DNA of 64,000 bases from Macrothele yani. Taxonomy: Eukaryota; Arthropoda; Arachnida; Araneae; Macrothelidae. Below are positions 33,043 through 43,189 of the stretch, piece after piece (the stretch's first letter is position 1; the number at the start of each line of letters is the position of its first letter). The stretch covers positions 143,737,240 through 143,801,239 of the forward strand of contig CM077013.1 in NCBI GenBank assembly GCA_039090855.1, written 5' to 3'. Both the position numbers and the translations under genes were made by a program. The notes under the pieces were generated by a model. The model was not told the origin of the DNA and did not search any database. It saw nothing but the letters and a program-made list of their open reading frames with translations.

Positions 33043-33114
33043 GTCTGCGTAGCTCAGTTGGAAGAGCGAATTGTTCCGGAATAAGTGGACTCGGGTTCAA
33101 TTCCCGGCGTAGAC
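33043..33114 (+). other. tRNA-like sequence in TRIM-1 3' LTR
   Basis: 72 nt; acceptor GTCTGCG pairs with CGTAGAC (one G-T). A box TAGCTCAGTTGG, B box GGTTCAATTCC, anticodon-loop core TTCCGGA. Confidence 0.75.
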
Positions 33115-33207
33115 CAAAAATGACGGAGAAATTTACTTCGTTATACTAGTGAACCTGCGCATGAGAAACCATGGCTTTTCCTTTAGTCGTTCAAATCGGT
33201 CATTTAA

Positions 33208-33601
33208 CGAGAATGATTGTCATTATTCCTTTCTGTCTAATTACCTTTTCTCTTAAGAATGCTATAAAATGGTGATGGACCTAAGAAAAGAGAGAAAAGA
33301 TGTTTGAGTAACTTCTTTCAACACAGTAGTATGATGTCTCTGTCGGGGAAATAGCACTTCCCAATCATTCCTTCAGTCATGGAGCAGACAATATGGGACT
33401 ATAAGGGAATCAGACTATAGACTATGGACTAAAAGAAAGCACTTTTTAATCAGTGACAGATTTATAGTCGAAACTGTTGAGACGAGAAGGGAAAGGAATT
33501 GCTTTACCGTAACTCTTGCGAAATCAGTCTGCTATGTAGACATTTCTGTTTGAGAAGCACAGAAAATTCTGGGTACCATTTGGTTCTGGTCCATCGCCCT
33601 C
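33208..33601. other. Unannotated sequence
   Basis: No gene or repeat family recognised. Confidence 0.4.
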
Positions 33602-33806
33602 TTAACCCTTTAACGACCATGACCCCAAAATCTTGTATCACTCTAAATACCATAACGCCCGAAACTGTCTGTTGTTTCACTTCCTTGTTCAGTAACAACA
33701 ATAGTGACTGAATGTGACTCCTGTTGATCACTCATATGCCGAGAAAATTTGAAGAACAAGTAAGGATAGGAAATCTGACTCACTCTAGACAGGCGTTTTG
33801 GGTGGT

Positions 33807-34308
33807 ATAAGGAAGTAAATTTCTCCGTCATTTTTATCCGCGCCAGGATTCAAACCCGGGTCCCCTCATTCCGGAATAAGTTGCTCTACCAATTGAGCTA
33901 CGCGGGCGTTTTATTCTGATTCCTATCTGCCTTTATGTCGTGTGCGTCCTTCTGGCAGGTACGTCACATCTCCTGGTACGTTACATCATCTCCCCCTTAT
34001 TTTTTTTTTTTTTTTCCGAAGTGCTGGAGAAGGGATTCTCTTATTTTTCCTATCTCGCGGTGTGGAAAGAACATCACAATAATGCGAGATTTTGAACGGT
34101 CGGGTCATCCGGATAGTTCGGGCGCCATTATAACGAAGTAAATTTCTCCGTCATTTTTATCCGCGCCAGGATTCGAACCCGGGTCCCCTCATTCCGGAAT
34201 AAGTTGCTCTACCAATTGAGCTACGCGGACGCTTTATTCTGATTCCTTTCTGCCTTTATGTCGTGTGCGTCCTTCTGGCAGGTACGTCACATCTCCTGGT
34301 ACGTTACA
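33807..34308 (-). mobile_element. TRIM-1 element, complete (short internal region)
   Basis: Two 179-bp LTRs (33807-33985 and 34130-34308) around a 144-bp internal region. The minus-strand LTR start is TGTAACG. Primer-binding-site complement at 34116-34127; purine tract (A-run, GGGGGAGATGA) beside 33986. The flanks GTGGT (33802-33806) and GTGGC (34309-34313) are a 4-of-5 target duplication. It belongs to the same 179-bp-LTR subfamily as 8555-9680. Confidence 0.9.
34159..34230 (-). other. tRNA-like sequence in TRIM-1 LTR
   Basis: 72 nt, acceptor GTCCGCG with CGCGGAT (one G-T), intact A box TAGCTCAATTGG and B box GGTTCGAATCC. The partner LTR has its module at 33836-33907. Confidence 0.8.
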
Positions 34309-34333
34309 GTGGCTATGGTCGTTAAAGGGTTAA

Positions 34334-34784
34334 AATCAAGGACCTAATTAGGATCCATACAGTCTCGCATACTTGATGTCATTCGCAGAATACAATGGCC
34401 CTACTTGTTACTAAATAAAGGTTTGAATTTTTTTAGCCAGTTTGTGTTTGTGTGTGTGTGTGTGTGTGCAAGAATAGAGCATTCTGTTCGCTCTTTAACG
34501 TTCTCTTCAGTCCCAACTTCCCTGAGGGAGTAGTAGGATGTCGCCAATACCAGAAATTAGGGCCAAAGTGTCGGCGTTGCAATTACTGGTCAATGGGGAC
34601 ACGTTCGCATGGGTGTCGCCGATAATTTCACATGACATTATTTTCAGCGTGAAAGAAGTTGAGTCGTCCCCCCCCCTCCCCTTTTTATCATTTTCTACAT
34701 CTTTTTTTATTCTTTTTAGTTTTTTCTTGGATAACGTCCAGTCGCACCAGCGCTAATGATCGCGCTCCTCCTTTTCATCTTAGC
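34334..34784. other. Filler with GT microsatellite
   Basis: A GT run lies at about 34443-34468, followed by unremarkable sequence and a T-rich stretch. No gene seen. Confidence 0.45.
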
Positions 34785-34794
34785 AGATGTTCTT

Positions 34795-35025
34795 TTTTTT
34801 TTTTTTTTTTTTTTTAATTGGATGTTTAACGACCACCGTGAGCAACTCAATATGCTATAAGCAGTCGCCCGTCCCTAATTTAGGGTCACTGGTTCCAGGG
34901 AAGGGAGAGAGCCAGTGCCGCAAGACAAACACAACATCCATGCCTCACCGGGATTCGAACCCGGACCCCTTTCGGACGAATGATCAGAGGCCAACGCCTT
35001 AGACCACTGCGCCACCGGGGCGGCC
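34795..35025 (-). mobile_element. SINE-1 copy (tRNA-derived)
   Basis: Complete minus-strand copy with a long T run (A tail) at its left. Perfect target duplication agatgttctt at 34785-34794 and 35026-35035. Confidence 0.93.
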
Positions 35026-35035
35026 AGATGTTCTT

Positions 35036-35962
35036 GAATTGAGAGGGAGATAATGCTTTGAATAAGGCAAACACTCTTCTCATTATGTAGTTCTACCCCT
35101 TTCACGATTTCTCTTTCCTTTACATTTCAATATCCCCGTCAGAAGAAACCGGACAAGTACATCTATTCATGCATGTCTTTTGAATTTAACCGCTGCCCTT
35201 TTTTTTTAATTCGTGAGTGAAGAGGTATAACGTACAGTTTGAAAACAAAAGGTCTGGGAATAAGAAGGCAATAAATCAAAGGAAAGCAAATTAGTTAAAA
35301 ATACGAGTGATAGTCAGGAGCAAAGGGTACTAGCATTCCAGTGTTACCGCTAGAAATAGTTAAATAAATGAGATTAACTTATTCAAAGAGGAAACAGCAA
35401 TGTGATGCAAATTATCTATGGCGTCATTTATTCTTTACTGGCTTTCGAAAGACAGCGCGCGTCGGTCTGACTTTTAAATTAGCAGATAGTGAACTCACTG
35501 GCAAGATCATCCATGTGTGTTTCCACTTACGATAGTGGTTACCAGTTACGGCTTGTTCTGTCAACTGCCCTTGTTCCAGAAAGGATGCATGCGATCAGAT
35601 CGTTTAACCCACAGAGCATAAGTTATCGCTTGTCGTCATTCCACGATTTGGTTACATGGTGTTCCCCACACCGCGATTTCAGTGCTTTTCTCGTGTTTGT
35701 TTTATTAGTTGCTTTGTTATTATTCAGAGGGTTATTTTTATTTATTTTCATCTTGAAGCTATGTTTGGAACAACCAGAATGAACGATAATATTGTGTTGG
35801 TGTGAATGAAATGTCCGGCACGAACGAGCATTGGACACAGGCCTCCACCACAGCAGAATGGAACCACCCAGAGGTATTGCGGATATTACGTCGCAGAGTT
35901 ACTATAAATAGCTAGCACGTGTGTGAAGAACAAGGTTCAGGCGGGGTTTGTTTGGACGTAAC
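35036..35962. other. Unannotated sequence
   Basis: AT-rich. A 97-codon frame at 35489-35782 ends in a hydrophobic run but matches nothing recognisable. Confidence 0.4.
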
Positions 35963-36207
35963 ATGGCTTGCAAAAGAAACATGCCGACGCCGGATTTGAG
36001 AGTCATCTTCCTGTATGAATTTAAACTGGGCCATTCTGCAGGAATTGCTACTCGAAACGTTAACAAAGCGTTCGGGGAGAATACAGCCAACGAATGAACC
36101 ATTCGGCGATGGTTTGTGTAGTTTCGAAGCGGAGATAGGGACCTGCAAAACGAAGCACGTGGTCACACACCTTTTTCTGTTTTCCCTCAGACGGTCAGGT
36201 TCCGACA
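35963..36207 (+). pseudogene. mariner-like transposase, N-terminal part
   Basis: Start at 35963. Reads FLYEFKLGHSAGIATRNVNK, AFGENTANE, stop, TIRRWFV, stop, FRSGDRDLQNEARG: the paired-like DNA-binding region of a mariner transposase with two stops. It then runs into the 64-bp satellite; the rest of the gene is at 38567-39225. Confidence 0.87.
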
Positions 36208-38190
36208 GCAGCGAACCATCACTGACTCAGCTAGGCATTTTTATGTAGGACTTCCGTCCACACAGGAGACAGCAGCGCACCATCACTGACTCAGCTATGC
36301 ATTTTTATGTAGGACTTCCGTCCACAGAGGAGACAGCAGCGCACCATCACTGACTCAGCTATGCATTTTTATGTAGGACTTCCGTCCACAGAGGACACAG
36401 CAGCGCACCATCACTGACTCAGCTATGCATTTTTATGTAGGACTTCCGTCCACAGAGGAGACAGCAGCGCACCATCACTGACTCAGCTAGACATTTTCAT
36501 GTATGACTTCCGTCCACAGAGGAGACAGAAGCGCACCATTACTGACTCAGCTAGACATTTTCATGTATGACTTCCGTCCACAGAGGAGACAGAAGCGCAC
36601 CATTACTGACTCAGCTAGACATTTTCATGTATGACTTCCGTCCACAGAGGAGACAGAAGCGCACCATTACTGACTCAGCCAGACATTTTCATGTATGACT
36701 TCCGTCCACAGAGGAGACAGCAGCGCACCATCACTGACTCAGCTAGACATTTTCATGTATGACTTCCGTCCACAGATGAGACAGCAGCGCACCATCACTG
36801 ACTCAGCTAGGCATTTTTATGTAGGACTTCCGTCCACAGAGGAGACAGCAGCGCACCATCACTGACTCAGCTATGCATTTTTATGTAGGACTTCCGTCCA
36901 CAGAGGAGACAGCAGCGCACCATCACTGACTCAGCTATGCATTTTTATGTAGGACTTCCGTCCACAGAGGAGACAGCAGCGCACCATCACTGACTCAGCT
37001 ATGCATTTTTATGTAGGACTTCCGTCCACAGAGGAGACAGCAGCGCACCATCACTGACTCAGCTATGCATTTTTATGTAGGACTTCCGTCCACAGAGGAG
37101 ACAGCAGCGCACCATCACTGACTCAGCTAGACATTTTCATGTATGACTTCCGTCCACAGAGGAGACAGAACCGCACCATTACTGACTCAGCTAGACATTT
37201 TCATGTATGACTTCCGTCCACAGAGGAGACAGAAGCGCACCATTACTGACTCAGCTAGACATTTTCATGTATGACTTCCGTCCACAGAGGAGACAGAAGC
37301 GCACCATTACTGACTCAGCTAGACATTTTCATGTATGACTTCCGTCCACAGAGGAGACAGAACCGCACCATTACTGACTCAGCTAGACATTTTCATGTAT
37401 GACTTCCGTCCACAGAGGAGACAGAAGCGCACCATTGCACTGACTCAGCTAGACATTTTCATGTATGACTTCCGTCCACAGAGGAGACAGAACCGCACCA
37501 TTACTGACTCAGCTAGACATTTTCATGTATGACTTCCGTCCACAGAGGAGACAGAAGCGCACCATTACTGACTCAGCTAGACATTTTCATGTATGACTTC
37601 CGTCCACAGAGGAGACAGAAGCGCACCATTACTGACTCAGCTAGACATTTTCATGTATGACTTCCGTCCACAGAGGAGACAGAAGCGCACCATTACTGAC
37701 TCAGCTAGACATTTTCATGTATGACTTCCGTCCACAGAGGAGACAGAAGCGCACCATTACTGACTCAGCTAGACATTTTCATGTATGACTTCCGTCCACA
37801 GAGGAGACAGAAGCGCACCATTACTGACTCAGCTAGGCATTTTAATGTAAAACTTCCGTCCACAGAGGAGACAGAAGCGCACCATTACTGACTCAGCTAG
37901 ACATTTTCATGTATGACTTCCGTCCACAGAGGAGACAGAAGCGCACCATTACTGACTCAGCTAGACATTTTCATGTATGACTTCCGTCCACAGAGGAGAC
38001 AGAAGCGCACCATTACTGACTCAGCTAGACATTTTCATGTATGACTTCCGTCCACAGAGGAGACAGAAGCGCACCATTACTGACTCAGCTAGACATTTTC
38101 ATGTATGACTTCCGTCCACAGAGGAGACAGAAGCGCACCATTACTGACTCAGCTAGGCATTTTAATGTAAAACTTCCGTCCACAGAGAAG
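36208..38190 (+). repeat. 64-bp satellite, about 31 copies, inside mariner
   Basis: Unit of 64 bp: gactcagctagacattttca, tgtatgacttccgtccacag, aggagacagaagcgcaccat, tact. Two subtypes occur in blocks (gcatttttatgtagg with cagcagcg, and acattttcatgtatg with cagaagcg), showing local homogenisation. One unit near 37435 has an insertion (attgcac), and two blocks end with a gcattttaatgtaaa variant (37836 and 38156). Frames through it are artefacts. Confidence 0.95.
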
Positions 38191-38404
38191 ATTTTAGGCT
38201 CAAACCCCCTGCAGCGGGTCCGCCTTTTGGGCGGGGCACAGAAACCGAAGGAGTGAGAGCAAGTCCAGCAACTTTGGCAGAACAGTTGTAAGTGAGAGAG
38301 AGAGAGCAAAGTGGATGGCGCCACCCTACAAGTACGATGTTGCTCATAGAGGGGTTAGAGAGAATCAAGTGGGGGGAGTAGGAATTGATACACAAAGTAA
38401 CCGG

Positions 38405-38566
38405 AAGTCCAACCCGGGGGCCGTCATTTAACGCACTCCTCCGATGCACGGTGGATATTCTGCGATTGTTAGCAAATCACACCACCTCTGTAGGATCAGC
38501 CCAGGCTTAAACCTGGGGACCTTCCATCAGTAGACTGACTCGCTAACCACTAAGCCACCCGCTGCT
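38405..38566 (-). mobile_element. SINE-3 copy (tRNA-derived)
   Basis: Minus-strand copy sharing ccgatgcacggtggatatt and ccactaagccacccgc with 24140-24300. It lies between the satellite and the resumed mariner gene. Confidence 0.65.
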
Positions 38567-39225
38567 CTCTTTTGCTGTTCCTGATGATGTTCTGTTACGT
38601 GTAGTTGAAGCGGGCCTTCGAGAAACGTGTCGTGAGATAGCTGCAGAGGTAGGTGTCCACCACACGACAGTTGTTCGACGTCTGGGTGCGCTGGGTAAGG
38701 TCAAAAAGCTGGACATGTGGCTACCGCATGAGTTGACAACTGCCAACAAGACTAGGCGTTTGGAAGTCTGCACGTCGCTGCTTGCCAGGAATAAACAGGA
38801 ACCTCTAATGAATCTAATCGTCACGTGCGAGGAGAAGTGAGTCCTTCATGAAAATGGGAAACGATCTTCACAATGGTTCGGCAATTCACAGTCTGTTAGA
38901 CGGCATCCTAAGCCACCCTACACACGAAGATGATGCTCTTTGTCTGGTGGTACACAGCCGTAATAGTCAATCAGAGTTTCTTGGCAAAAGGCCAAACCAT
39001 CCCTGCAGAACATTATTGTGCTGAAGTACACCAGATGCACTGGAAATTACTGTAGAAACAGCCAGCTTTGGGCAAAGACATGGTGTTCTTTTGCTCCAGG
39101 ACAACGTCCGCCCTCATGTCGCACAACAAAGGACGCTGACACTAAGTGCCTTGGACTATGAAGCACTGTCCCATCCTTCCTATTCCCCGGACTTGTCACA
39201 GACAGATTATCATCTATTTCGTTAA
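38567..39225 (+). pseudogene. mariner-like transposase, C-terminal two-thirds
   Basis: Continues the gene begun at 35963: VVEAGLRETCREIAAEVGVH, HTTVVRRLGALGKVKKL, MWLPHELT, then VTCEEK where mariners have a GDEKW- or CDEKW-type first Asp motif, so that Asp is replaced. Later, in another frame, LLQDNVRPHVAQQRT holds the second Asp and SYSPDLSQTDYHLFR the third. Several frameshifts. The second motif resembles the mellifera-type mariners. Confidence 0.83.
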
Positions 39226-39229
39226 CAGT

Positions 39230-40030
39230 TCACGATAGACAACGAAGTTCAACATTCAGTTGATGATTTCTTTGGGTCCCTGCCACCAGACTTCTTTTGC
39301 TCCGGGATCATGGCCTTGCCGGACAGATGACAACTATGTGTCGACTTTTTAGTTCTCCATTGTCCTACTTTTCAGTTCTCGCCGTATAAGTGTGGTGGTT
39401 CTTTGCCTTACATTTCATTAGCACCAACCCGATACTTGATGTACATCGGACCTTCGAATATTAATGCGGTGGCTTGTGTTTTTGTACTTTACTAGGAAAA
39501 ATCTAGTTTTTCAAATAAAAATAATGAGATTTGCGCTTAAAGATCCCAAAACAATACTGCGGAAGAAGTTTCATTAAAAGAAAAAATAACCAACAAAACC
39601 CGATGAAGCCGAAGTGGATTCTCCCGCTATGCTTAGACGCAGAAGTACTTATGCTCTGTCTTGTGTCTATGACAAGGTCGTGAATAAAATGCACGTGGAT
39701 GTTGGTAATGTTGAATAATTATTTGGTCGGTGGTATTACATGTGCAGGTCGGAATCATCGTTAGAATCTTAGTTATTATCTGCAGTTGTTGCTGCGCCTA
39801 AAGTCGATGTTGCTGAGCTTGAAGTCGATGGGCTTGTGAGTTATGGCAAACAGTGGTCGATGATACGAGAAGTAAGAGACATAGTTGACTATACGAAACA
39901 GTTGTATGCCGCCTGTGAATCTCGCATCGATAGTCGTGCTGCCCAGCGTTATGCGTCGATTCGGTTCGTTGGGACAGCCAATCCGCTGCAGATTGGATTC
40001 GCTGTCCCAACAAAAACAACAGGCGCTCGA
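39230..40030. other. Unannotated sequence
   Basis: Apart from the 44-bp palindrome at 39968-40011, no feature recognised. Confidence 0.4.
39968..40011. repeat. 44-bp near-perfect palindrome
   Basis: gttgggacagccaatccg, centre ctgcag, then attggattcgctgtcccaac. Arms of about 19 bp could extrude a hairpin. Function unknown. Confidence 0.8.
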
Positions 40031-40039
40031 TTGGATTAA

Positions 40040-40725
40040 GGTATGGGGAATTTGAAGGCCAAGGAAATCAATACTTGGAAGTGTTCTTCATGTACAGCGA
40101 ACCATTCTCGCACAATCCAGGGCAATGTGGCATAATGCATTATCCTACTGAAAGAAGGCACTACTAGAATACCTTTGACATGAAAGGATGTACCTGGTCT
40201 GTAATGATGTATAGGAAGTTGTTAGACGTCATAGTTTACTGCACATGAATGACTTTACTGAGGACTCGGTAAGAGAACATTGCCCAAAGCATTACACTTC
40301 CTCCTCCGGCTTGTTTTTGGTGTCAACACGTCTATAGGTAAACGACGCACACTTATCGGCCGTCCACATGGTGCAACAGGAAACGAGATTCATCGGAACA
40401 GATCTTCTTTCAGTCATTCAAGGTGCAGTTTTGATGCTCTCGTGCCCATTGTAGTTGGGCCGCAGTATCTATTTTGCTGGCTGGTACTATACGGGATAGC
40501 CTCCGCTCACCTCTGGCATTGATGAGCATTGGGTTAGCCCACACCTTGCTGGAGGCTCGCGTTTTTTCCCTCCTCGGACCACTTTTTGATGGCACTAACA
40601 GAGGCTGACCGTAAGCACCCCCAACAAGCCTTGCCCTCTCGGAAATGCTCTGACGTAGTCGTTTGACCATTACAATTTGGCCTTTCTCGAACTCGCTTAG
40701 GACAGCTGCTTTTCCAATCTGAGAA
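40040..40725 (-). pseudogene. Tc1-type transposase remnant
   Basis: Minus strand: KAAVLSEFEKGQIVMVKRLR and SISERARLVGG from the first DNA-binding region, then a block with the first-Asp motif in another frame (FRWISFPVAP-type, derived from SDESRFLLHHVDG, near 40385). Much of the middle between the DNA-binding and catalytic regions is deleted. It resembles the T7/T8 family at the N-terminus. Confidence 0.65.
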
Positions 40726-40727
40726 AT

Positions 40728-41611
40728 AAAAACGAGTTAGTAAAATCATGCAATGCATTGACTATGATACGCTTTTCAATATACCAGGGATCATTACTCA
40801 AATTATTACTCAAGTTATGAGAATAATGGCTGTGGAATAAATTTCGCTCCTGTGCTCTGACCTCTGACCCCATTTCGATGATATTCAACGGAACCGGTTC
40901 AGTGTACCTCTGAAACAACATACTAAAGTTTTGTCACAATAGAAGAATTTTTATTCAAGTTATGAAGATAATGGCTGTGGAATAAATATCGCGCCGGTGC
41001 CCTGAACTTTGACTATATTTCAATTTTATTCAACAGAACCGGTTCAGTATACATCTGGAACAACATACTGAAGTTTTGTCACAATAGAAGCATTTTTAGT
41101 CAAGTTATGAGGATAATAGCTGTGGAATAAATCTCACTCCTGTGCCCTGACCTTTCCCCCATTTCGATGATATTAAACAGAAACGGTTCAGTGTACCTCT
41201 GGAACAACATACATAACCGGTTCAGTCGCAATAGAAGCATTTTTATTCAAGTTATGAAGATAATGGCTGTAGAATAAATAACGCTCCGGTGCCCTGATCT
41301 TTGAACCCATTTCGATTATATTCAACAGAATCGGTTCAGTTTACGTCCGGAACAACATACTAAAGTTTTGTCGCAATCGAAGCATTTTTAAGTAAGTTAT
41401 GACGCATAAGAGCGATGGAATGGATCCCAGTCCTATGTCCTGACCTTTGGCCCCATTTCGTCCATTTTCAATAGGATTCGTCCTCAGGTGGTCCCCTACC
41501 ACATACTAAAATTTCATCGAAATCGAACAATTTTTACGCGAGTTATCGTGCGGACGGGCAGACGGACAAAGCTGGAACATCTACGCTTCTTCAATCTACG
41601 GTTGGAAAGCC
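40728..41611 (+). repeat. Left copy of long inverted repeat (about 146-bp subunits)
   Basis: Five diverged subunits of about 146 bp, each carrying agttatgaggataatggctg, gtgccctgacctttg and ccatttcgatgatatt-like blocks, starting near 40815, 40961, 41105, 41253 and 41397. The inverted partner is 44836-45593, including the outermost block (aatcatgcaatgcattg here, caatgcattgcatgat there). Confidence 0.88.
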
Positions 41612-41789
41612 TAAATAACACTGATTAACAAAGCTCAGTATCAGGTGTTATTTACACCGTTTCATTCACCTTCACACGCGCTGTCCGTCGTTTACCTAAA
41701 TTTGCTTCGATTTGCACAAAGACGCGCTGGTCATGATCTTTAGCTGTTCGGAGTATATGCAATTTACACAGTCGCATTAGAATGCATTT

Positions 41790-42944
41790 GACAAGGTAGA
41801 TTACACGGAGATATAACTGGCCTGCCAGTACAGGTGAGCCATAGAGCGTCACGTGAGCACAGGGGGAAGAGGTAGTGATTTGACGGACGTTCAAGAAAGA
41901 ATGATCATCGGCTACCGCGCCGAGGGTGGAAGCATCTCAGAAACAACAGACTTTGTGGGCTGTTCGCAAGGTGCTGTAGAGAGGGTGTACCAAGAATGGA
42001 CCGCTGGCACACCGAGTACCTCTCTACGTCATAACTGTGGAGTCCCAAAGGCCATTGACCACAGAAGAAAACGTCGGCTCGGTCGACTGGTAAAGGGCAA
42101 TCGACGCGCAACAGTGCCGCAGTTGACCATGCCAACGAACGCTGGGGCACCCAAGCACGTGTCCCTGATAATTGTAGAGCGAGCTCTGTTACGCATGGGT
42201 CTCCGGAGTCGACGCTGCGTCTAGGCGCCCATGTTAACCCACGTCCATCGGCAACGACGTCTGCAATTCGCATGGAGCTATCGTCATTGGACGGTAGAAG
42301 AATGGTAAAAGGTTGCGTTCTCCGATGAATCGAGGCTTCTTCTCCTTGGAAGTGACAGGCGGTGGCGTATGCCGGGTCAGGCACACGAGAACCAACATCC
42401 AGACACGTTTATTGGTTAAGTACAGGCCCGCGGTAGTAGCGTGCGTGTCTGCGTGATGGTTTCTTGGTATGACCTGGTGCTGCTAGTACGACTGGATTGG
42501 TCCCTCAACGCCAATGATTACATATCCATCCTCGCTGACCGCATGCTTCCCTTCGTGTTGGAGGATTACCTTGGTGGTGATGGTGTCTACCAACAGGACA
42601 ATGTACACTGCGATGTCGCTAAGCGTGTGCGAGACTGGTGCCAAGAACACGACGACGATGTCTCCGTTCTCCCATGGTCTGCAAAATTGCCAGACCTCAA
42701 CCTCATAGAGCACTTCTGGGATTATATGGATCAACAGGTTTGACGGGACGACTCACAAGCACGTCATCTCCGGGTCCTCCGTGCTCTGCTGCAGTCCCAA
42801 TGGGCACGTGGGCCTCAGGCAACCTTCCAGGGCCTCATTGCGTCCATGCCACGCCGTCTGTCATCAGGGCGAAGAGTGATTATTCCCATTATTAGGTAGG
42901 TGGTCATATTATTCTGAAACGACCGTGTGGATTTGAGTTCAGTG
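41790..42944 (+). mobile_element. Tc1-like transposon T12
   Basis: The right end gtgtggatttgagttcagtg is followed by TA (42945-42946). The left end was not found. Lies between the two arms of the long inverted repeat. Confidence 0.6.
41853..42895 (+). pseudogene. Tc1-type transposase with stops
   Basis: 41853-42224 encodes the DNA-binding half (DLTDVQERMIIGYRAEGGSI; GCSQGAVERVYQEW; NRRATVPQLTMPTNAGAP). The catalytic half has the first Asp in VAFSDESRLLLL (near 42325), the second in YQQDNVHCDVA, and the Glu in NLIEHFWDYM. TAA and TAG stops at about 42222, 42306 and 42416 and a frame change near 42740 inactivate it. The usual catalytic order is retained. Confidence 0.83.
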
Positions 42945-43111
42945 TAAATTTCCTATGTAAATTTGAGTTCGTTCTCTTCAACGTTTTCAAATCTTAACTC
43001 TATGTCTTTTCCTTCAAGCGAGGATAATGTTGGCAGCGATATGAGGTCAGAACAAGAGTGACGTATGTTTGTGATAAGAACAATAGATAAAAATAACGAT
43101 ACAACTGTTGC

Positions 43112-43140
43112 TTAGTGTGTATGTGTGTGTGTGTGTGTGT
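43112..43140. repeat. (GT)n microsatellite
   Basis: GT dinucleotide run with small interruptions. Confidence 0.85.
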
Positions 43141-43189
43141 AAATGTTCGATCGTTGTTAAGCTAGATTATACGACAGATAACTAAGATA

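Larger units (their letters stand above)
32548..33144 (+). mobile_element. TRIM-1 element, complete
   Basis: 597 bp with a perfect 5-bp target duplication ACTAG at 32543-32547 and 33145-33149. The 5' LTR is 32548-32712 and the 3' LTR 32982-33144; both start TGTGACGTGCC and are about 90% alike by eye. Primer-binding site TGGCGCCCGAAC at 32715-32726; purine tract of G's plus A at 32969-32981 abutting the 3' LTR. The internal region (about 270 bp) encodes nothing. tRNA-like modules at 32612-32683 and 33043-33114. This copy shows every structural hallmark of the family. Confidence 0.93.
33602..34333. mobile_element. piggyBac-like MITE (TTAA target) split by a TRIM
   Basis: Ends TTAACCCTTTAACGACCAT and its perfect 19-bp reverse complement at 34315-34333, with TTAA at both outer edges as in piggyBac superfamily insertions. 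Without the TRIM (33807-34308) the element is about 225 bp. A subterminal inverted pair (aacgcccgaaactgtct near 33653; agacaggcgttttgggt near 33788) supports it. No coding capacity. Confidence 0.8.

Noticed and set aside
32554..33149. 99- to 154-codon frames across TRIM-1
   Set aside because: They cross LTR, tRNA-like module, interior and second LTR, and do not recur in the other TRIM-1 copies. No Gag-like features.
32435..33207. Second TTAA MITE around the TRIM at 32548
   Set aside because: Left end is convincing but the right mirror is weak; kept only as a remark in the MITE finding.
36208..38190. CRISPR-like array
   Set aside because: No unique spacers: the 64-bp unit is repeated as a whole. 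The context is eukaryotic with no cas genes.
37335..38256. Short repeated frames (MTSVHRGDR type)
   Set aside because: Artefacts of the 64-bp satellite.
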